Below, piece after piece: positions 51,181 through 59,997 of a stretch of DNA of 64,000 bases. The stretch comes from an uncultured Faecalicatena sp. (GTDB lineage Bacteria > Bacillota > Clostridia > Lachnospirales > Lachnospiraceae). The stretch lies in the NCBI GenBank assembly GCA_948468385.1, contig CAOKHZ010000006.1, positions 62,001 through 126,000 on the forward strand, read 5' to 3'. Both the position numbers and the translations under genes were made by a program. The notes under the pieces are model-generated. The model was given only the letters and a program-made list of their open reading frames with translations. It searched no databases and had not been told where the DNA came from. Position 1 is the first letter of the stretch; the number at the start of each line of letters is the position of its first letter.

Positions 51181-53973
51181 TTACCCTTGTTTACCCAACA
51201 TCCGATGCGACATCACCAATATTTCATGCGCCAGCACCGGAAACGCCGCCAGGATCATCAACACGAACCATTCTTCCATGGACAGCATGGTCGTCCCGAA
51301 CCATTGTACCAGGACGGGAACCTCCGTCACCGCCAGTTGCAATGAAAATCCCGCCACGAACGCCACCGCCATCAGGGAGTTGAACGTGCGCCGTTTTGAA
51401 AACACCGAGCTTCTCACGTCCTGCATCCCGAGCGCGTGGAACAGCTGCGACATTCCCAGTACGGTAAACGCGTAAGTCTGCGAACGCGCCAGTATCTGCG
51501 GGTCGCCAAATATTCCCCGGATGTTTTCCAAAGACAGCTGCATCTGTCCCTCCGTCATGATTTCCCACGGTAGCTTCAAAAACGCGGTCAGGCTGATGGC
51601 CGCAATCAAAAGACCGTAAAACACCGTGCACTCCCATCCACCGTCGTCAAACATCCCCTCCTCTGCCGGCCTGGGCGGGCAATCCATCAATGCGTCATTA
51701 TCGTTTTTATCCACTCCCAGAGCCAGCGCGGGCAGGGAATCGGTAATCAGGTTAATCCATAAAATGTGGCTTGCCTTAAGCGGCGAGGCCAATCCGGCCA
51801 GCACCGCCACGAACATGGTGATGATTTCGCCAAAATTGGAGGACAACAAGAACAATACCGTCTTCTTAATGTTTTCATATATGCCGCGCCCCTCTTCTAT
51901 CGCCTTTTCTATCGTGGCAAAATTGTCATCCGTCAATACCATGTCGGCTGCCTGCGCCGCCACGTCCGTCCCGCACATTCCCATGGCAATACCGATGTCG
52001 GCCATGCTAAGCGACGGCGCGTCGTTGACCCCGTCGCCGGTCATGGCGACAATGTTTCCGGACGACTTTAGCATTCGCACGATTTGCACCTTGTGCTCGG
52101 GCGACACGCGGGCAAATACGGATATTTCCGGCAACCTTTCCTGCAACCGTTCTTCTCCCAACCGGTCCATTTCCTCCCCGGTCATGCATTGCGAGGCTTC
52201 CCTGGCTATCCCCAGTTCCTTGGCGATGGCTAACGCGGTGTCCGCATGGTCGCCGGTAATCATGACCGTGCGCACCCCTGCCTTGCGAAACTTCAGAACC
52301 GCCTCCGCCGCCTCGGGACGAACCGGATCCTTCATCGCCGCCAGCCCGACAAAAATCATGTCTTTTTCATTCATCAGGTTCGTGCCCTTCTTCATGGCCA
52401 ACGCCAGCACCCGCAAGGCCTGCGAGGACATCTCGCCAAGCACCGCGTTAATCCGCGCCCGCTTCGCATCCGTCAGCGGCTGAACCGAACCGTTCAAATA
52501 TATTTTCGTGCAACGCCTCAGTACCACGTCCGGCGCGCCCTTCGTATACGAGATGTCACCCCCGCCCGCCGCGTTTGCCACGCCACCGTCCTTTTGCTCC
52601 GTGCCATCTTCCCACGCGCCGTCCTTTTGCTCCGCGCCTTTCTCCCACGCTTCCGCGTTCGCCAGCTTGCCGCAATGATGCAGCGTCGTCATCATTTTTC
52701 TCGCGGAATCAAACGCCTTCTCGTCAATCCGCGGGAAATCTATCATCTCCCGCTCCTTTCGTATTCCGCAACCCGCCGCCATTTTCAGCAGGGCGATTTC
52801 CGTCGGGTCGCCAATTTCCGCCGCCACGCGCTCTTCCTGCGAGGGCAGGGCCGCGTCATTGCAGAGCGCGAACCCGCGCAAAAATTCCAACGGGATTTCC
52901 GCTTGTTCCTGGATATAATCCAAAGAAATGGGTACTACTTTCTCATTGACATAACATTGCGTCACCGTCATCTTGTTCTGCGTGAGCGTCCCCGTCTTGT
53001 CCGAACAGACCACGTTGACCGAACCAAGCGTCTCCACCGAGGGAAGCTTCCTAATAATCGTATGTACCTTCACCATCCGCGACACGCTCATCGCCAGCAC
53101 GATGGTCACGATGGCCGGAAGTCCCTCCGGCACCGCCGCCACCGCCAGCGAGATGGCCGTGATCAACATTTCCAGGATATTGCGATGCTGCAAGACCGCG
53201 ATGACGAACAGCAGAACGCACAAGCCGACCGAAAGAATGCTGAGGATTTTCCCCAGTTCGGCCAAACGCTTTTGCAGCGGCGTAAGCTCGCGCGGCGTCG
53301 CCTTAATAAAGGAAGCGATTTTTCCAATTTCCGTGTCCATTCCGGTGGCAATGACCACGCCCTCCCCGCGCCCCGCCGTCACCATCGTGGACATGAACGC
53401 TTCGTTCTTTCGCTCGGCCGGCTGCAGTTTTTTCTCTGCCTGAAAGTTCGCGTCCTTTAAGGACGGATACGGCTCCCCCGTCAACGCCGCCTCCTCCACC
53501 TTCAAATTCCAACTGCGAACGAGGCGAACGTCCGCCGGAACCTGCGCCCCCGTTTCCAATACCACGATGTCGCCCGTCACGAGCGTGTCCGCCGCCACCT
53601 TGCAGACCTTCCCGCTCCTACGCACGAGCGCGTGCGGGCTTGTCATCTTTTTGAGCGAATCCAGTGCCTTCTGCGCCTTTCCCTCCTGAATCACCCCGAC
53701 CGTCGCGTTGACCAGAACCACCACGACGATAATCAACGCATCGCTGATTTCCCGTAATAAAAATGAGACGAACGCCGCTACCAAGAGCACGCAAATCAAC
53801 GGATCGTTTAACTGCTCAAAAAACGCTTCCGGCGCGCTCTTTTTATGCCCTTGCTCCAATTCGTTCGGCCCGTTCGCCTTAAGCCTCTTTTCCGCCTCCA
53901 GCGTGCCAAGTCCCCTCTTTATGTCCGTGCGGAAATGCGCCGCGACCTCCTGCGCCGATTTTTCCTCAAACAA
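51181..53973 (-). CDS. Cation-translocating P-type ATPase, calcium (P2A)-like
   Basis: A membrane pump of about 930 residues. The N-terminal cation-ATPase domain comes first, then two membrane segments, TGEPYPS in the actuator domain, the P2A motif AAVPEGLPAIV in M4 (about residue 282), the phosphorylated Asp of CSDKTGTLTQNKM (about 325), TGDHADTALAIAKELGI and TGDGVNDAPSL, then six C-terminal membrane segments. P2A pumps export Ca2+ (or Mn2+) from the cytosol. The nucleotide domain has an odd insert with two copies of an 11-residue unit (AEQKDGAWEDG, TEQKDGG), encoded by a 33-bp tandem repeat at 52586-52651. I prefer the TTG start at 53973 after AAGGGGGAG; GTG starts lie at 53979 and 53991. 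A collapsed copy lies at 49057. Confidence 0.95.
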   Translation of the reverse strand: MFEEKSAQEVAAHFRTDIKRGLGTLEAEKRLKANGPNELEQGHKKSAPEAFFEQLNDPLICVLLVAAFVSFLLREISDALIIVVVVLVNATVGVIQEGKAQKALDSLKKMTSPHALVRRSGKVCKVAADTLVTGDIVVLETGAQVPADVRLVRSWNLKVEEAALTGEPYPSLKDANFQAEKKLQPAERKNEAFMSTMVTAGRGEGVVIATGMDTEIGKIASFIKATPRELTPLQKRLAELGKILSILSVGLCVLLFVIAVLQHRNILEMLITAISLAVAAVPEGLPAIVTIVLAMSVSRMVKVHTIIRKLPSVETLGSVNVVCSDKTGTLTQNKMTVTQCYVNEKVVPISLDYIQEQAEIPLEFLRGFALCNDAALPSQEERVAAEIGDPTEIALLKMAAGCGIRKEREMIDFPRIDEKAFDSARKMMTTLHHCGKLANAEAWEKGAEQKDGAWEDGTEQKDGGVANAAGGGDISYTKGAPDVVLRRCTKIYLNGSVQPLTDAKRARINAVLGEMSSQALRVLALAMKKGTNLMNEKDMIFVGLAAMKDPVRPEAAEAVLKFRKAGVRTVMITGDHADTALAIAKELGIAREASQCMTGEEMDRLGEERLQERLPEISVFARVSPEHKVQIVRMLKSSGNIVAMTGDGVNDAPSLSMADIGIAMGMCGTDVAAQAADMVLTDDNFATIEKAIEEGRGIYENIKKTVLFLLSSNFGEIITMFVAVLAGLASPLKASHILWINLITDSLPALALGVDKNDNDALMDCPPRPAEEGMFDDGGWECTVFYGLLIAAISLTAFLKLPWEIMTEGQMQLSLENIRGIFGDPQILARSQTYAFTVLGMSQLFHALGMQDVRSSVFSKRRTFNSLMAVAFVAGFSLQLAVTEVPVLVQWFGTTMLSMEEWFVLMILAAFPVLAHEILVMSHRMLGKQG

Positions 53974-54019
53974 AATCACTCCCCCTTCCACTGCCGCTCA
54001 TGTGGCTTGTACCGATATA

Positions 54020-54143
54020 CCGTTACGGTCAGTCAAGGCTGAACCGTAACGGCATATGGCCATTAAAATCGCTTCGCGATGGGCCATAGCCTTGTCCCCA
54101 TCACGTTTTCGTCAGGTCAGCGCAGTAAATGCGCAGACCTGAC
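54020..54143. repeat. Three hairpins between the P-ATPase and ABC genes
   Basis: CCGTTACGGT/ACCGTAACGG (54020-54052), GGCCAT.../ATGGGCC around 54056-54085 with an inner TCGCTTCGCGA, and GTCAGGTCAGCGCA/TGCGCAGACCTGAC (54111-54143). They could end transcription of the ABC unit and separate it from the pump gene. No T-runs follow. The three-stem build resembles the other hairpin repeats in style but not in sequence. Confidence 0.6.
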
Positions 54144-54204
54144 TGAAATGTATCGACATATCACATCATATGCCGCGGCGGGGGAGGATATGACGGAAAA
54201 AATA

Positions 54205-54828
54205 TCACTGCAACTCTCCTTTTTTCAGTCGGAGGATTACGTCAGCCTGCCTCGCAAGTTCGTTCGAATGTGTCACGATGATGACACATTTCTTCATCTG
54301 ATGCGCACATTCCTTCAAAATGTCTGCAATCGGGGCCGCCGTGTCTTCATCAAGGTTTCCCGTCGGCTCGTCCGCAAGAATGACGCTCGCGTCAGAGGCC
54401 AGCGCACGGGCGATTGCCACCCGTTGCTGCTGCCCGCCGGAAAGCTTCAGCACGTTTCTCCTCGCCTCCTCCCTCGTAATCCCCAAACGCTCCAAGAGCG
54501 GCAACGGCGGCAGTTTGGATGTCAAGGCCACGTTCTCGATAGGCGTCATATAATCTATCAAATTATAGTTTTGAAAAATAAATGCCACATTGTTCTTACG
54601 ATGCCATGCAAGCCCCCTTTTCTGGATATCTTCTCCCTGAAACAACACTTGTCCCCGGGACGGGTGGTCCAATCCTCCAAGCAGGGAAAGCAGGGTCGTT
54701 TTCCCGCATCCGGACGGGCCGAGGATGGCATAAATTTTTTCCGCCTCAAATTCGGCGGATATGTTTTTAAGCACTTTCTTATTTCCGTCATAAGAATATT
54801 GAACATTACAAATTTTCATGATACACAT
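54205..54828 (-). CDS. ABC transporter ATP-binding protein, MacB/LolD type
   Basis: A 207-residue ATPase. Walker A is [20 protein letters not shown] (about residue 38), the ABC signature is [16 protein letters not shown] (about 128), Walker B is [13 protein letters not shown] and the H-loop His is in [15 protein letters not shown] after Walker B is the sign of the MacB/FtsE/LolD group. It works with the two FtsX-like permeases encoded at 54976 and 56288 on the same strand to export a peptide, antibiotic or lipoprotein-type substrate. The start at 54828 follows AGGAGGG. A multi-hairpin repeat separates it from the permease gene. Confidence 0.95.
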   Translation of the reverse strand: MCIMKICNVQYSYDGNKKVLKNISAEFEAEKIYAILGPSGCGKTTLLSLLGGLDHPSRGQVLFQGEDIQKRGLAWHRKNNVAFIFQNYNLIDYMTPIENVALTSKLPPLPLLERLGITREEARRNVLKLSGGQQQRVAIARALASDASVILADEPTGNLDEDTAAPIADILKECAHQMKKCVIIVTHSNELARQADVILRLKKGELQ

Positions 54829-54859
54829 TTTGGCACCCTCCTTAACTCATCATTGAAAC

Positions 54860-54988
54860 AAAAAGTCCGGCTTGCCGGACTCTCGCGCCGGAGCGCGGCT
54901 GCGGCAGCAACCATTTTCCTTAGGCGCGAAGTGTGCATCCCTCGAAGGGTTTTGTATTATAGGGAACGAAGTTTCCTATGATACAAAA
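54860..54988 (+). repeat. Multi-hairpin intergenic repeat, copy 3
   Basis: Third and most diverged copy (TAGGCGCGAAGTGTGC for TATGCGCGAAGTGCGC; CTCGAAGGG for CCCGGAGGG). The perfect palindrome AGTCCGGCTTGCCGGACT is unchanged. It lies inside an operon, between the second permease gene and the ATPase gene, overlapping the permease stop codon, so it is transcribed with them. Confidence 0.8.
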
Positions 54989-56277
54989 ATGTCCCTCGGT
55001 CGTAATCGAACGACCGTCCACGAGGAAGCAAGAACCGACACGGCAATCAGTAAAATTCCCACCAAATAGAGCGGGACTAAATAAGCCGCCGAAATCCGCA
55101 CGTCAAGCCCCGCGGTTCCCGCCGCCACTCTGGATAACAAAAACACACTCACCCTTTTTGCAACCAGGCCGCCAAACGGCATGGACACCGCAAATGAAAC
55201 GACGGCCACGACAAAAGTCTCTGTAAAAAGCTGTAAAATAATATTTACTTTGCTTTTGCCAATGGAAAGCAAGATTCCGATTTCTCTTTTACGTCCCCTG
55301 ATCCAAATGGTCAAAAGCAGCGTCAAAATACCGGCACTGACAACGGAAATCAGAATCATCGCCGTGTTCACCAGGCTTTGCAGGGACTCTAAAGGAGTGG
55401 AAATCGCGTCGATTTCCTCCGTGTCAATGGTCAGCTTCAAGGTCTTGCCCTCCAACTCTGGCAATGCAGATATTTGGTCGTAAACACTCTGGACGCAGGC
55501 GGGGTCTTCCACATAAATCGTCAACTGATAATAGCCTTCCTCGTCGAAGATGCCTTTGAAAATGTCCTTTACCGCCGCATAATCGACATAGCCGCAATTT
55601 GCCGGAATTTCGTCAACCGTCAGGGCGTTTCCTGCCACCCCTTTTGTGCCGTCAAAAATTCCCACGATTTCAAACGTGGCTTTCGAGTCCGAGTCCAAAC
55701 AATACATCGTCACGTCATCCCCGACGGACAGTTGATTGTAATCCGCAAGCTCTTTTGAAATCAGGCAGGTGTAAATGTCGTCGGGCGTGATGTGCCTGCC
55801 ATCCACCAGTCTATATTTGCCGCTTTGGAACGCCTTGCATTTTTTCGACGACAACGTCGCGGTATAGCTCGACGCCTCGCCGTACGGCGTATAGCTTAAC
55901 CCCAAGGCGGCGGGCAGGTATTTGAAGTCAACGCCCGCGCCATAATAGCTTTTTGCTTCCTCGCAATTGTAATCCACAACACCGTCGACCTTTTTTATCG
56001 CGTCCACGATTTCCTCCGTAATCAGGTCCCCATCATAGTAGTAGGCCGTTCCCCACTCATTTTGCCGGCCGCCTCCCATGTGGCCTTCCGTGTCCGTCTC
56101 AAGCAAAATTTTTCCTCCAACCGTCGTCCGAACCCTCGCCGCCGCTTCCTTAAACGCGTCATGGATGGCAATCCCGGTGAGCATGAACGTCGCAATCAGC
56201 GTCAGCAGCAAAAATAATACAAGCATCTTAAATCGTTGTCTCAGGCAGTATAGGCCCGCCCTTTTTACAAAACTCAT
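54976..56277 (-). CDS. FtsX-like ABC transporter permease (second)
   Basis: A 433-residue membrane protein with the MacB/FtsX plan: one membrane segment near the N-terminus (MLVLFLLLTLIATFMLTGIA), an outer domain of about 230 residues, then three segments near the C-terminus (TAMILISVVSAGILTLLLTI and two more), with ILLSIGKSKVNIILQLFTET as the typical inner loop. It follows the first permease gene by 10 bases and probably forms a heterodimer with it. Start after GGAGGAGAG. Its 3' end runs into the hairpin repeat, which could lower expression of the following ATPase gene. Confidence 0.92.
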   Translation of the reverse strand: MSFVKRAGLYCLRQRFKMLVLFLLLTLIATFMLTGIAIHDAFKEAAARVRTTVGGKILLETDTEGHMGGGRQNEWGTAYYYDGDLITEEIVDAIKKVDGVVDYNCEEAKSYYGAGVDFKYLPAALGLSYTPYGEASSYTATLSSKKCKAFQSGKYRLVDGRHITPDDIYTCLISKELADYNQLSVGDDVTMYCLDSDSKATFEIVGIFDGTKGVAGNALTVDEIPANCGYVDYAAVKDIFKGIFDEEGYYQLTIYVEDPACVQSVYDQISALPELEGKTLKLTIDTEEIDAISTPLESLQSLVNTAMILISVVSAGILTLLLTIWIRGRKREIGILLSIGKSKVNIILQLFTETFVVAVVSFAVSMPFGGLVAKRVSVFLLSRVAAGTAGLDVRISAAYLVPLYLVGILLIAVSVLASSWTVVRLRPRDIFVS

Positions 56278-56287
56278 CGCTCTCCTC

Positions 56288-57649
56288 CTAACTCATTTTC
56301 GATAAAATGTCTTTGGGTTTCAACCGCACGACCGCGATGGACGACACAAACGTGGAAACCGCCACCACGACGCACTGGCACGCGTAAATAAACAGCGTTT
56401 CGATTCCCCCTAACTTCAAATACTGTTCCATTTGAATGCCGCCGTCCATGCCCGCCCTCAATATTTCATCATTTAGCAGGTTCGGCTGCAGGCCGCCGAA
56501 CAAGCTCCGGCCCAAAAAACTTGTAACGCCAAGCGAAACGATATGGGACAACGCCCATGCAAGCGCCGCCACCGACAACACTTCCAAAAGAAATCCCGCC
56601 ACAATCTCCCTTTTTGATATGCCGACGCTGAGCAAAATGCCCGCCTCCTGCATCCTGCCACGCATCCGCATCATTAAGAACAAGGTCAAAACCGCCGAAC
56701 TGACGACCGACACAAGGAGGAGTAATATTTTCATCAAGTCACCGAGCGAAGATAACCTATCGGCCATTCGGGAATATTGAAAATCATTGGTGCGGATAAA
56801 ATGCGTCGTCCAGTCAATGGAATCCATTTGCCTCACATTTCGCGTGACACTTTCAAGCCTGGCGGGATCCGTAATATAAAAATCAACCTCTCCCGTATAA
56901 ACGCCCACTTCACTCTCGTGCAATGTATTCAAGACATCAAGGCTCGCATAAATCTCGTTTTCGGCGACACCTGCCGTCGGTTTGATGGCGGCATCCTTCT
57001 TGTTCAGCTTATATATTCCACATACTTCGACTTGAACATAGGCCGTTTTAACAGATATTTCATCAATATACGCGCCATCGGATTCCTTAAACCTTGCATG
57101 GGTCAATGTCAAGGTATCGCCAACCGATAGCTGGTTGGCCTTTGCCAACTGCTCGCTGATGAGAATTTTTCCGCCGTCCGTCTCGGTGATATGCGCCCCT
57201 TCCGTCAAAACGGCCGTTTCGTCCGTAAAACCTGGGGCAAGCGCGGAAAACCGCAACGCCGTCACCTTTCCCATGTCACTTTCTTCGGTATGCTTTTCAC
57301 CGGGAATGAAGTGAATGGCATCACTTTTGGCAAATCCATAGTTCATGGGGTTACAATATTTGATTTCCCCTATCCGCATAATCTCGTCCACTATTTTCTG
57401 AGTAATGTGAACCTTGTTTTTCTTCACCTCCGTTTCACCGTTTTCATTCATTGACACCTCGGTGTTTGCCCGGATATAGAAAGCCGCCCCAATGGAAGTC
57501 CGAATGTCTTCCACCAGCCTTTCCGACGCGTGCAAAACGCTAAAACACGAGACGAGGAAAACCGCCACGATGAAGATTATCAAAAACAAGCTTATGGTTT
57601 TCCCCCTCTTCCGTGATATATAAAGAAAAACCCTTCGTGTAAAATGCAT
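56288..57649 (-). CDS. FtsX-like ABC transporter permease (first)
   Basis: A 453-residue permease of the same four-segment plan as its neighbour: TISLFLIIFIVAVFLVSCFS near the N-terminus, an outer domain of about 260 residues, then three segments beginning LLLLVSVVSSAVLTLFLMMR. ILLSVGISKREIVAGFLLEV is the conserved loop. It is the first gene of the ABC unit and is read divergently from the two-component genes at 57900, which probably control it. Start after GGAGTTG. It is shorter than BceB permeases (10 segments), so the system is MacB-like rather than BceAB-like. Confidence 0.92.
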   Translation of the reverse strand: MHFTRRVFLYISRKRGKTISLFLIIFIVAVFLVSCFSVLHASERLVEDIRTSIGAAFYIRANTEVSMNENGETEVKKNKVHITQKIVDEIMRIGEIKYCNPMNYGFAKSDAIHFIPGEKHTEESDMGKVTALRFSALAPGFTDETAVLTEGAHITETDGGKILISEQLAKANQLSVGDTLTLTHARFKESDGAYIDEISVKTAYVQVEVCGIYKLNKKDAAIKPTAGVAENEIYASLDVLNTLHESEVGVYTGEVDFYITDPARLESVTRNVRQMDSIDWTTHFIRTNDFQYSRMADRLSSLGDLMKILLLLVSVVSSAVLTLFLMMRMRGRMQEAGILLSVGISKREIVAGFLLEVLSVAALAWALSHIVSLGVTSFLGRSLFGGLQPNLLNDEILRAGMDGGIQMEQYLKLGGIETLFIYACQCVVVAVSTFVSSIAVVRLKPKDILSKMS

Positions 57650-57899
57650 CCGATTTTTTCAACTCCTTTCCATTTTCGTGCGTCGACACCATGAAAATCA
57701 TATGACTCTTTGATTTGTTTTTGATTTGCTTTTTGTGAGAAATACATTTGATTGAAAGTTACTTTTCACGGAGCGGGGAAAGTAATGATTGAAAAAATAA
57801 ATTGAAAAAACTAACCAAAAACCAATAAAAATATTTTATAATGACATCGGTATACGAATGGCAACACGCATCGTCATCAGATTCGGAGGAGGTTTTCGA

Positions 57900-58580
57900 A
57901 TGGACAAGAAAATTTTAATCGTCGAGGATGAAGCAGCGATACAAAAAATACTGGCGGAACCGCTCACGTTCGCGGGATACGAAGTTACCACCGCGTCGGA
58001 TGGATTAGAAGGTATCAATACATTTCACAAACAAGCGTTTGACCTTGTTTTGTTGGACATCATGCTGCCCAAGATTGACGGATATACCGTATGTGAGATG
58101 ATACGTCAGAAGTCGCAAATCCCGATTATTCTTTTAACCGCACTTGACACGGAAGAGGCGCAAATAGAAGGCTTTGACAAATTGGCGGATGATTATATTA
58201 CAAAGCCGTTTTCCATAAAGCTCGTCTTAAAGCGCGTGGAAGCCCTTTTGCGGCGCGCGGCATCGGATACGACATCGGATATGGCATCGGACATGATTCA
58301 TTATAAAGAAATTACGGTAAACGAAACGGAACGAACGGTTACCGTTTCTGGAAGCGAGGTAGCACTTACCCACTTGGAATTTGAAATCCTATTGCTGTTT
58401 CTCAAAAACAACGGCCGTGTTTTTACAAGGGACGACCTTCTCAACCTTGTCTGGGGCTATGACTTCGTGGGCGATGAAAAAGGCGTAAACTTCCATATCA
58501 TGAACCTGCGTAAAAAATTGCATGTAGATTATATTGAAACGGTCAGAGGGGTGGGATATAAAATTGCGAAGGAAAATTAA
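57900..58580 (+). CDS. OmpR-family response regulator of the ABC locus
   Basis: A 226-residue regulator. The start at 57900 follows GGAGGAGG; an ATG 14 codons earlier lacks a site. The receiver has ILIVEDEAAIQ, the phospho-acceptor Asp in LVLLDIMLPKIDGY and the Lys of DYITKPFSIKL. The winged-helix domain (ALTHLEFEILLLFLKNNGRV, NFHIMNLRKKLHVD, ETVRGVGYKIAKE) fills the C-terminus. It diverges from the ABC permease gene and overlaps the histidine kinase gene by 17 bases. A TATAAT at 57838-57843 is a likely -10 box. Confidence 0.93.
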   Translation: MDKKILIVEDEAAIQKILAEPLTFAGYEVTTASDGLEGINTFHKQAFDLVLLDIMLPKIDGYTVCEMIRQKSQIPIILLTALDTEEAQIEGFDKLADDYITKPFSIKLVLKRVEALLRRAASDTTSDMASDMIHYKEITVNETERTVTVSGSEVALTHLEFEILLLFLKNNGRVFTRDDLLNLVWGYDFVGDEKGVNFHIMNLRKKLHVDYIETVRGVGYKIAKEN

Positions 58581-59979
58581 GAACAGTTTAAACGCGAAGG
58601 TATTTTTGTGGGTCTTTTCGGCTCTGACGGTTTGCAGCATACTGATTTATGGAATCGTGTTGACCGTCCTTCCCAAACAATACCTGATTACGTCGGACAA
58701 GCAATTGGAAGAAAATACCGAACTCCTCGTTTCCAGGTTGCGCGATATGCCTTATGAGGATGCCATCAATGAAATTTATAATTTCTGTATCCGAAATAGT
58801 GTCGCGATATTGCTTGATGATGAAAAAGGTGTTTTGAACTTTGGCGAAGTAAAGACGGAGGAATTGACGTCCACGACGTCAAGCATTGCAACCACGGTTA
58901 CTTTTTTAGATGATGGGACAGAACATGCTCTCGTGGTATCTTCCATATCGCAAACGGCGGATCTGATTTCAAGCCTTATGCTGCGCTTCCTTCCCGCCGT
59001 CCTTGCAATGATTCTTCTGTTGTCAACCTTAAGTGCCTTGATTTGCAGCAAAGTCATCGTTAGCCCGATTGCCAGAATCAGCCAGATTTCCAAGCGAATG
59101 ACCTCCCTTGACATGACCTGGAAATGTGACGTTGAAAGTGATGACGAGATTGGCGTGCTCGCATCCAGCTTAAATACGATGGCTGACCGGTTGCGGGAAA
59201 CCATGGACGAATTAAAAAATGCCAACCGGCAGCTTACGGACGACGTGGAAAAATTCAAGGCATTGGAAGAACAACGAAAGAACTTTTTCGCGGCGGTATC
59301 CCACGAATTAAAAACGCCGCTGACCATATTAAAGGGACAAATTGAAAATATGATACTGGGGTACGGGGATTATCAGGACCACGAAAAATATTTACCCGAA
59401 GCACTGAAAGCGACCGAAGATATAGCGCATCTCGTCAGGGAAATCATAGCAATCTCCAAAATGGAAAGCATGGATTTACAAGACACGTTACAAGAGGTAT
59501 CCTTACGAACGTCCATTCAGGACGCGGTAGAAGCCATTTTACCGCTTACACGGGACAAGGATATTCAAATACACCAGAACGTCGGTACGGATACTGTTTT
59601 GTCCGTCCATCCGAATCTTTGGAACAAGGCATTATCGAACATCATTGGAAACGCGGTTCTGCATTCCCCTTGCGGCCAGCATGTTTTCATTACCGAATAT
59701 CCAGCGGAAGATGCCGGCAACGCAGCCTGCCAAAATTCCTTGAAGCCTTGCGAAAAGGAAAGAATCCTCGTCATTGAAAACACCGGAACGTTTATTTTGG
59801 AGGACGACCTTTCGCATCTGTTCACGCCTTTTTACCGGACGGACAAGTCAAGGAACAAGGCCACCGGCGGAAGCGGCCTGGGGCTATATATCGTCAAGAC
59901 CATACTTGACTTGCATGGCATGGCCTATTGTATAAAAAATACGCAGAACGGCGTGGCATTTATCCTTTATTTACCTTGA
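58564..59979 (+). CDS. Sensor histidine kinase of the ABC locus
   Basis: A 471-residue kinase. I chose the TTG at 58564, preceded by GAGGGGTGGG, so it overlaps the regulator gene by 17 bases. Membrane segments lie at about 10-35 (VFLWVFSALTVCSILIYGIV) and about 140-165, with an outer domain of about 100 residues between them. HAMP, the HisKA box AAVSHELKTPLTILKGQIEN with the active His, the N box SNIIGNAVLHSP and the G box GGSGLGLYIVKTI follow. It should sense the substrate of the adjacent ABC exporter, for example a peptide antibiotic. The overlap implies coupled translation. Confidence 0.93.
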   Translation: MRRKIKNSLNAKVFLWVFSALTVCSILIYGIVLTVLPKQYLITSDKQLEENTELLVSRLRDMPYEDAINEIYNFCIRNSVAILLDDEKGVLNFGEVKTEELTSTTSSIATTVTFLDDGTEHALVVSSISQTADLISSLMLRFLPAVLAMILLLSTLSALICSKVIVSPIARISQISKRMTSLDMTWKCDVESDDEIGVLASSLNTMADRLRETMDELKNANRQLTDDVEKFKALEEQRKNFFAAVSHELKTPLTILKGQIENMILGYGDYQDHEKYLPEALKATEDIAHLVREIIAISKMESMDLQDTLQEVSLRTSIQDAVEAILPLTRDKDIQIHQNVGTDTVLSVHPNLWNKALSNIIGNAVLHSPCGQHVFITEYPAEDAGNAACQNSLKPCEKERILVIENTGTFILEDDLSHLFTPFYRTDKSRNKATGGSGLGLYIVKTILDLHGMAYCIKNTQNGVAFILYLP

Positions 59980-59997
59980 CGGACTCGTAAGAGTCAT

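Noticed and set aside
52246-53460. 404-codon plus-strand open frame
   Set aside because: Antisense to the P-ATPase gene, Arg/His-rich with no recognisable motif.
54205-57649. BceAB-type bacitracin exporter
   Set aside because: There are two four-segment permeases of 433 and 453 residues, not one ten-segment BceB; the MacB/FtsX type fits better.
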